64,000 nt of DNA from Stereum hirsutum FP-91666 SS1 (taxonomy: Eukaryota; Basidiomycota; Agaricomycetes; Russulales; Stereaceae): contig NW_006763159.1 of NCBI RefSeq assembly GCF_000264905.1, positions 132,901 through 196,900 on the forward strand. Direction: 5' to 3'. Positions 58,303 to 64,000 of this stretch are shown one piece after another. The position numbers were made by a program, and so were the translations under genes. The notes under the pieces were generated by a model. It did not search any database. It saw nothing but the letters and a program-made list of their open reading frames with translations, and was not told the DNA's origin. Numbering within the stretch: the stretch's first letter is position 1; every line of letters starts with the position of its first letter.

Positions 58303-58989
58303 GTCAAGGGCCGCTCGGGCAATAGTCGTAATGAAGGGACAGCAAGACATCTCAATGTGCGACATTATATATGACTTCGCTGGCCCCACGGCGTTGAGAA
58401 TAGAATGGATCACCAGACAACGAAGCAACGGATATGCTCTTCGACTAGGACTCTAGAATGCTCCACCGTGGCTCAGCATCAAGGACCGCATTGCGGTCTC
58501 CCAAACTGTGAGGTTTCAATCCTTGTTTGAGTGCGCCGCGTCTCCATTCAACGTTGATGCCTGTGCGTTAAAACACCGCGTTCTGCTAGCCAAGGAAGGC
58601 TTGTTACTTTGTGTAGACAAACAACGTCACGAGGCCTTACACAGATATGCACTTCGAAATGGAAGTCGGGAATTTCAACTTGTATCGCCCTCATAGAAGG
58701 TTGAGAAACATTCTGTTTAGCACGAACTCCCTGCCTATCCCATGGGTGGCTTCTCGAGGGAGAGCATGGTCGGTCGTCGAAACTGGGCCATCACGGGCTC
58801 TACAAGTACATGAACGCATCGTAGAGTTACCGGGACAAAGGGACAGGATAACACAGAGCTTCGGGCGACCCTTCGTCGCTGCGTGGTTGATAGTGATAGC
58901 GGTGGAGGCTCTCGCGGCGGCTTCGGAGATTGCGCTAGTAGTAGTGATCTTAAGAACATAACGCTATTTCTTCGGTTGTAAAATGTGTG
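58303..58989. other. Non-coding or decayed sequence upstream of RNase H relic
   Basis: Contains the promoter of the FAD oxidase. A frame at 58508-58693 and a neighbouring one in another frame may be decayed parts of the element whose RNase H end is at 58990-59410, but I cannot support this from the sequence. Confidence 0.35.
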
Positions 58990-59410
58990 TGAAGTTCGAC
59001 AGAAACCGTGTCTAGATAGCGTGCACGTGCATACACAATGGCGACGAGAACGCAGAGGCAATGAAGTGGAATATGGTTCAGACACGATGATGCCGCAAAC
59101 GAACCAAACAGGGGATTTTCTAGCGATATGGTACACCGCAACTACAGCGCCACTTTCCGCACCCCTGCACGTCAAGTCTGATTCAGTTTATGCGATTGGG
59201 AGCTCCTGGGAGGATAAAAGGTGGATCTGAATAGCGAACGCGACGGGTTTATGTCGAGCAATCGCAGCGACTCTACGGAGGTCCAGGCGAGCGGCTACCA
59301 CCACTTTTCAATGGATTAAAGGACACAGTGGCATCGAAGGAATGAAGGTGCTGACAGACTAGCCAACGTGGGTGCGAAAACGTACCCAGAACCACTGCTC
59401 CGAGCTCTCC
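58990..59410 (+). pseudogene. Degenerate RNase H-like domain (retroelement relic)
   Basis: Matches to an RNase HI domain are scattered over frames. They include CIHNGDENA in the place of the TDGSC loop; YGSDTMMPQTNQTGDFLAIW with the conserved Gln-Thr-Asn and Glu/Asp helix; LHVKSDSVYAI with the catalytic Asp-Ser; and WEDKRWI, FQWIKGHSGIEG and NEGADRLANVGAKTY with the late His and Asp. At least two frame changes and an in-frame stop break it, and the first catalytic Asp region is altered. RNase H fragments of this kind are frequent in Agaricomycete genomes. It is non-functional as read. Confidence 0.6.
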
Positions 59411-59816
59411 AGAATCGATATCTGCAGATTCGAGGCTTTGGGGATGCACGGCGCCATGGCAGTCAAGTGAGCAAGTTGACCTCCGTAAGCACCAGGAAAA
59501 TCTGTGGAGGGGATTGACATACTCTGTGTAGCGCAAAGGATAGAACAAGGGAAGGACGGAATAGGACGCGGTTTGTCTGACTCTGAACTTTGCAGGAATG
59601 CGGTCACGTGGGTTGACGCGTTCGATTCGGGCAGATTCGGGCGCCACACGCGTCTTGTCTTTTGCTGCTCGCTTTCTCTACCGCAACTCTACCGCTCGCT
59701 GAGGTTTCCAGGATTATTATCTCGGACTCGTCCATGGCTTAGACATACTCTTGTAAACTGTGCTGTATTACTAGTGGTCCTTGTCAAGTCTGGCTCTCTA
59801 GATCTACTGTATTCTC

Positions 59817-61895
59817 ATGAAACTACGACGACCAGGGCCTGACTCTCGGAAAGTTCTCCGCTCTACGATGCTAGCCTCGCTCGTCCCGCCGCTCGTCCTT
59901 GGCGCGATCTCTTCCTTCTGGGCAGCCTACCACCTCATCTCACGCTACGATTCCTCCCTCTTCGCGTCTCACCGCACTCACAACCCTCACTCGCACTATC
60001 CGGACTCGTATATAATCGACGTTGGCCTCCCCCCTCTCGCGCTCTATCTTCCCCACTCACCCTCGACTCCAACTCCACCTCCACCTCAGTCACATCCTAC
60101 ACTCGACCCTTCAAAATCCTATCTCTCCTACCTCCCCCACTCCGGCTTCCACAACCAACGGATCGCGCTCGAAAACGCACTCACGCTCTCTTCCATCCTA
60201 AACCTCACGCTCATCGTCCCGCCCGTAAGGCTTGGAGCGAGACCGTTGACGTATGCGAAGTTTGGGATTTTGGAGGGGGGGTGGAGAGGGGCGGGGAAGG
60301 AGGGGTTGGCGCACTGCGGTGCTCTTGCGGGTGTAGAGGTCGGCCTACCACCGGAATGTCTCGATTATTTCGACTATACATACGTAGCTTGGGACTGGCT
60401 CATCGACTTTGAGCACCTCGTCTCGACTGCCTCCACCATTCCCGACACCAATCCCGTCACATGGCTCGGATGGCCTGATACTGACTATTATTGGTTACAC
60501 GCGGGCGATATCGACCTCGGACTTGGAGAAGGTTGGGCTCAAAGTGACGACGGGAGGATAACGGTGTTGAAAGACACGACGGCCTATGAGTTTCGGTTCG
60601 TGGATTATGAGCTTCTGGGTACGAATCGATATAATGCAACGTCGACACATCCGAGGTATACGACCGATATACCCATCGAGTCCCTGCTTGATTATTTCGC
60701 TCCATCCTCATTCGCTCGCTCCCCTCCCTTCTTGCCACCTTCCTCTTCCTCGCCTCAACACGAACCCTCACCCGATTCCGCAAGTAACGCACCCGAACTT
60801 AAACCCGCAACAAACACCCCCAAGGTCCTGCAACTCTCCTCCCTCTTCGGATCCTCCCGTCTCCACCTAACAACACCCTCCCACCTCGCTCTCCAACGCG
60901 GTATCAGGGAGTCTATGGTTTTTGGTGATCGGGGTACCGGTGCCGGTGAAATTCTGGGTGGGATGGTTGGGGAGGTTGTTGGGGCTTTGGGGGCGGTGGG
61001 GGGCGGTGTAGGGGTTAGCGGTAGCGATTTGGGCGATCAAGAAAGAAGTGGGAAGGATAGAAGCGGGGATGAAGGGAATGGACGAGAAGGAGGACAGAAA
61101 GCCAGGATAAAACAAATAAAAGGCGCAGGGACGTACCTTGGTGCACACCTTCGTCTCGGCGACGGAAAGTTCAAGTCTGGAGGAAGGGAGACGGTGAGAG
61201 AGGTGTGGTATGGGCTTGTTGTGAGGGAGATGGGAGTGAGTTTTGCGGAGGCGGGGAGGTTGGAACGTATCCTTCTTGGTGGCGATGGTGAGGGTCGGAG
61301 AGGCAGTGAGGGAGAGGAGGGGTTGGAGCCGATGATAGAAAGAGACGTACCGAGGCATAAAGAACCCGTTCCACCAGGCTTTCGACCTCCCTTTCCCCTT
61401 CCCATCCCACTCTCCTTAAACACCTCCACCAACTCAACTACCACAACAACATGTCGTCGCCCCCTGCACGTCCATCCAGACATGAAAAAATTCAACATCC
61501 CCCTCTACATATCCACCGATGCACGCGCTCCGGCTAACGATGCTACATTCGAGTTATTGCTGAGGACGTGGCCATGTACTTTTTTTCTTGATGACTTCCT
61601 ATCGCCCTCTTCGCCTTCTCTACCTTCTTCCCCCTCCCTCCACAATTCCCTCCAAACTCATCCCAATCTCTCCTCCCTCCCTCACCCGAACCTCAAGTCT
61701 CTACATAAGCTCACGAGCAGCTTCGACCACACCCCCCTCCAGCCTCCTCTCCTCCCGCTGCTCGACGCGCTCATCACAAGTCACGCTTGGGGCGTCGTCG
61801 GCACGGACGGGAGCACGTTCAGTACGTATTTGGAGGGGGTGCTGTGGAGGGGTGCGTGGGGGATGAGGGCGGTTGGGAGGGGTGGTGGGGGGTAG
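59817..61895 (+). CDS. O-fucosyltransferase-like type II membrane glycosyltransferase (692 aa)
   Basis: A single-exon gene. A short basic N-terminus is followed by a hydrophobic anchor at about residues 18-41 (MLASLVPPLVLGAISSFWAA), then a lumenal domain. It begins with SYLSYLPHSGFHNQRIALENALTLSSILNLTLIVPP-type sequence (quoted in part: SGFHNQRIALENAL), the N-terminal motif of the GDP-fucose protein O-fucosyltransferase family. Later come YLGAHLRLGDGKF at about residue 442, equivalent to the HxRxxD nucleotide-sugar motif, and VVGTDGSTFSTYLEG near 660. The expected activity is fucose transfer to protein or glycan in the secretory pathway; donor and acceptor are inferred from the family only. 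Long Pro/Ser-rich and Gly-rich inserts make it longer than animal POFUT1. There are no introns, unlike nearly all its neighbours. Confidence 0.75.
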   Translation: MKLRRPGPDSRKVLRSTMLASLVPPLVLGAISSFWAAYHLISRYDSSLFASHRTHNPHSHYPDSYIIDVGLPPLALYLPHSPSTPTPPPPQSHPTLDPSKSYLSYLPHSGFHNQRIALENALTLSSILNLTLIVPPVRLGARPLTYAKFGILEGGWRGAGKEGLAHCGALAGVEVGLPPECLDYFDYTYVAWDWLIDFEHLVSTASTIPDTNPVTWLGWPDTDYYWLHAGDIDLGLGEGWAQSDDGRITVLKDTTAYEFRFVDYELLGTNRYNATSTHPRYTTDIPIESLLDYFAPSSFARSPPFLPPSSSSPQHEPSPDSASNAPELKPATNTPKVLQLSSLFGSSRLHLTTPSHLALQRGIRESMVFGDRGTGAGEILGGMVGEVVGALGAVGGGVGVSGSDLGDQERSGKDRSGDEGNGREGGQKARIKQIKGAGTYLGAHLRLGDGKFKSGGRETVREVWYGLVVREMGVSFAEAGRLERILLGGDGEGRRGSEGEEGLEPMIERDVPRHKEPVPPGFRPPFPLPIPLSLNTSTNSTTTTTCRRPLHVHPDMKKFNIPLYISTDARAPANDATFELLLRTWPCTFFLDDFLSPSSPSLPSSPSLHNSLQTHPNLSSLPHPNLKSLHKLTSSFDHTPLQPPLLPLLDALITSHAWGVVGTDGSTFSTYLEGVLWRGAWGMRAVGRGGGG

Positions 61896-62095
61896 AGTTG
61901 GGGGGAGGAGTTGGGAGGAGGAGGGACGTTGTGCTTCGTTATGTGATTTGGTGTTGTATGTCATAAATAATTTAAATTGTAACATCTGCAACTTTTCTTC
62001 CGCACCGCATATACACCGCACAGTACGCCGATACATAATCAAACGCTAACAACTCGTACTCGAAACCTTGTGTGGCCCAACCTGATCCGAGACAA

Positions 62096-62938
62096 TTACA
62101 ACACCAATCTGTTGGCACGAATCCTACGTAAGAAGTCGGAGAGAATTTTATGTCGGCCACTGCGTCGTGTGTTATACTTTAATTTAGCACCTGCGACTGA
62201 TTCAGAGGGTGTAACTTGAAATTCCTGAACTCTCGGCGGGCCGGTAGCCATTGTGTTCGAGTGGAAGGTGTTCACGGGTTGGACATTCTGTCCTCTTTCT
62301 TCGCAACCCAGCTGAGGCTGAGTAAACATAGACTGAATGGGGGGCAGCATAGGGCGAGACGAGGTTGGAGGGGGCGGCGGCAAAGGCAAACGAGAGGATT
62401 GGCCGGACGAAGGTGATGGAAGCGAAGCTGACATATAAGTCAGTATGATGTGAATTCGAATACAGGGAGAGAATAGACAGAACGTACCATGACCGGACTC
62501 GGCGAAGCTTAAACCAACAGGAACGTCCCAAGAATCCAAGGGAATTGATCGAGCACGCAACGGTGTACCGCCGTGCAAGTCATGTTCACCAGAGAAAACG
62601 GCCGGAGGTGGTGGGGAGACAAGGTAGTCGTCGATGTCTAATAGAGGATAGCGGCCGAAGAGTGAGTAAAAATAGACAGTATGGGGGGGAAATGCAGGGA
62701 ACAATACCTTCGAGTAAGATATCAGGGAGAGCAGTAGGTAGGATAACACTGGACTGAGCCGCGGGAGGGGATGTAAAAATGATCCAAACGGATGGAGAAC
62801 GAGAATGAAGAGGACGGTACCTGTAGAGAACACGTCGCCGTCCACGGCCATATCCAGACGCGAGCGCACAGAGCGTGTCGGATCATGAGGTGCCCGCCGC
62901 TTAGAGCTTGAAGAAGAGGAAATGGGCGGACGATCCAT
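62096..62938 (-). CDS. Proline-rich protein of unknown function (210 aa)
   Basis: Exons 62834-62938, 62709-62754, 62488-62637 and 62096-62427. The donor of exon 1 (gac-gtgttc) is chosen because the stronger-looking gtaccg 10 bases later breaks the frame. The N-terminus is Ser/Arg-rich (SSSSSSKRRAPHDPTRSVRSRL), the middle has DIDDYLVSPPPPAVFSG, and the C-terminal half is rich in Pro and Gln and ends in a basic RRSGRHKILSDFLRRIRA helix. There is no signal peptide or known domain. The composition suggests a mostly disordered, possibly nuclear protein. It is divergent from the exportin-like gene across 382 bp. Confidence 0.55.
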   Translation of the reverse strand: MDRPPISSSSSSKRRAPHDPTRSVRSRLDMAVDGDVFSTGTVLFILVLHPFGSFLHPLPRLSPVLSYLLLSLISYSKVLFPAFPPHTVYFYSLFGRYPLLDIDDYLVSPPPPAVFSGEHDLHGGTPLRARSIPLDSWDVPVGLSFAESGHGTFCLFSPCIRIHIILTYMSASLPSPSSGQSSRLPLPPPPPTSSRPMLPPIQSMFTQPQLGCEERGQNVQPVNTFHSNTMATGPPRVQEFQVTPSESVAGAKLKYNTRRSGRHKILSDFLRRIRANRLVL

Positions 62939-63320
62939 GGCGCAAAGGGAGAGGCATACGAGAGGGAAGAAGGGGCGGTCGGTGCGATCTGGATAGCCAA
63001 ACAATGAGCTATTTCGGGTGGATTTGCTGATGAGCGCCCACTCTTGCAGTCGGGTCTAGTCAGAATTGCGGCTGGGCGAGAAAACATCCCAAGCATACGT
63101 TGACCATTTATCAAGGTGACATCTATGGTGCTTCTATAGTCTTGTCTTCAGCAAGAGCACCACTGCGATGTAGTGGTTATGCCACATCTGATGACGGTGT
63201 CTTCACCGCGCGCGGGCGCCAAAGAGCTGGAATCGAACGCGTCAGCGCACGTGAGCGCATCCTGCAAAGAAAGCGCGTCTCGATTTCTCTCATCGTTGCA
63301 CGCTCTTGACCATCGCCACG
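62939..63320. other. Divergent promoter region, proline-rich gene / exportin-like gene
   Basis: These 382 bases lie between two divergent starts. No separate gene is accepted; a hairpin around 63160-63185 resembles a tRNA D arm but lacks the rest of the molecule. Confidence 0.45.
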
Positions 63321-64000
63321 ATGGCCGACATCCCGTCCCTCCTCCTCGCCTCTCTCGACCCACACAACAGAAAACAAGCAGAACAGTCTCTGCAGGCCTA
63401 CAGCCTCCAACCTTCCTTCACGACCAACCTCCTCCAGCTCGTCCTCGCCCCCTCCCAAAACCGCGCCGTCAGACTCGCGGGCAGTGTCTACCTCAAGAAC
63501 CTCGTCAAGGGCCGATGGTTCGATGATGTCCGTTGCTTCTTCTTCTCCGTCTTGCTATACATCATTGACGCGTCTGTGTTGCCAATGTAGGACGAAAACA
63601 CGGTGTCGGACGCGGACAAGGCGGCGCTCAAGGCTCAACTCCTCCCTGCCATGCTCGCGCTCTCTGCACAGTCGGATAGGGGCCTCAGAGCGCAGATCGC
63701 GGAGACGGTGACAATCGTGGCGAAGTATGATTTCCCGCATGCGTGGCCTGATCTTATGGATGTGAGTCTTTTCGCCTTTGGTTTGTTGTGTATTTGTGTG
63801 GCGTATATTGGGGAGGGTCTGTGGCTGGGATATTGGCCGGCTGCTGCGACGTTCTTTTTCTGTAAGTATGTGCTACCTAGAGATGTAGCTGTGAGCGAAG
63901 CGAGCATATTATGGAACTTACACGGACGGGTGGCACCCTCGCGCTGGGTCGAGGGTTGCATACCCCCTCTGCGGATTCCAGTCCTGTCCATGACTCGCTC
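63321..64000 (+). CDS. Importin-beta family protein, exportin-2 (CSE1/CAS)-like, 5' end only
   Basis: Exon 63321-63527 begins MADIPSLLLASLDPHNRKQ and continues through RLAGSVYLKNLVKGRW, the N-terminal HEAT region with the conserved (Y/F)-(L/F)-K-N of importin-beta relatives. Exon 63591-63761 gives KAALKAQLLPAMLALS, then IAETVTIVAKYDFPHAWPDLMD, which fits exportin-2, the carrier that returns importin-alpha to the cytosol with RanGTP. Other importin-beta members (importin-7/8 type) share this pattern, so the subtype is not certain. A gtgagt donor follows at 63762. I see no convincing next exon before the window ends, so the third exon lies beyond the edge or after an intron of at least 239 bases, long for this region. 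Confidence 0.75.

Noticed and set aside
63150..63240. tRNA-like hairpin (TAGTGGTTATGCC resembling a D arm)
   Set aside because: No T arm with a seven-base loop and no acceptor stem can be paired with it on either strand.

Overview
The window looks like nuclear DNA of a mushroom-forming basidiomycete (Agaricomycetes). The signs are very intron-rich genes with short 50-100 bp introns, families that are expanded in these fungi (F-box proteins, BTB/POZ proteins, MYND-finger proteins with a DUF4470-type body), spliced tRNA genes and relics of an RNase H-type retroelement. All exon boundaries were worked out by hand from splice signals, reading frame and family knowledge. Every model described as closed sums to a whole number of codons.

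Layout. 1-8 kb: end of a WD40 gene, an 18-exon amidohydrolase and an F-box gene. 8-12.6 kb: a 2.4 kb stretch without a recognisable gene, a tiny secreted cysteine-rich peptide gene, and a BTB gene. 12.6-18 kb: two divergently transcribed MYND-finger genes. 18.4-31.9 kb: a kinase-like gene carrying an apparent frameshift, then a giant 3,116-residue DUF6606/DUF3638/DUF3645 gene. 33-42 kb: two paralogous genes of an unknown family. They flank a repeat-rich island with two copies of a hAT-like miniature transposon, a 48-bp minisatellite, a 770-bp assembly gap, tRNA-Arg genes and mitochondrial Mn superoxide dismutase. 42-47 kb: a METTL16-type RNA methyltransferase and an epoxide hydrolase transcribed divergently. 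47-51.5 kb: tandem F-box paralogs and a third tRNA-Arg. 52-59.5 kb: QCR6 of respiratory complex III, an unknown 163-residue protein, a 20-exon secreted FAD oxidase, and an RNase H pseudogene. 59.8-64 kb: an O-fucosyltransferase-like protein, a proline-rich unknown, and the start of an exportin-2-like gene.

Most genes are housekeeping or lineage-expanded families; no biosynthetic cluster or operon-like system is apparent. The most unusual signals are in gene structure and mobile DNA. QCR6 appears to need consecutive 2-nt and 4-nt micro-exons. Three introns are best explained as GC-AG. A hAT-like MITE sits in a conserved intron with perfect 8-bp target duplications, and its second copy has an amplified internal minisatellite. 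A 63-residue secreted peptide has its cysteine blocks on separate small exons.
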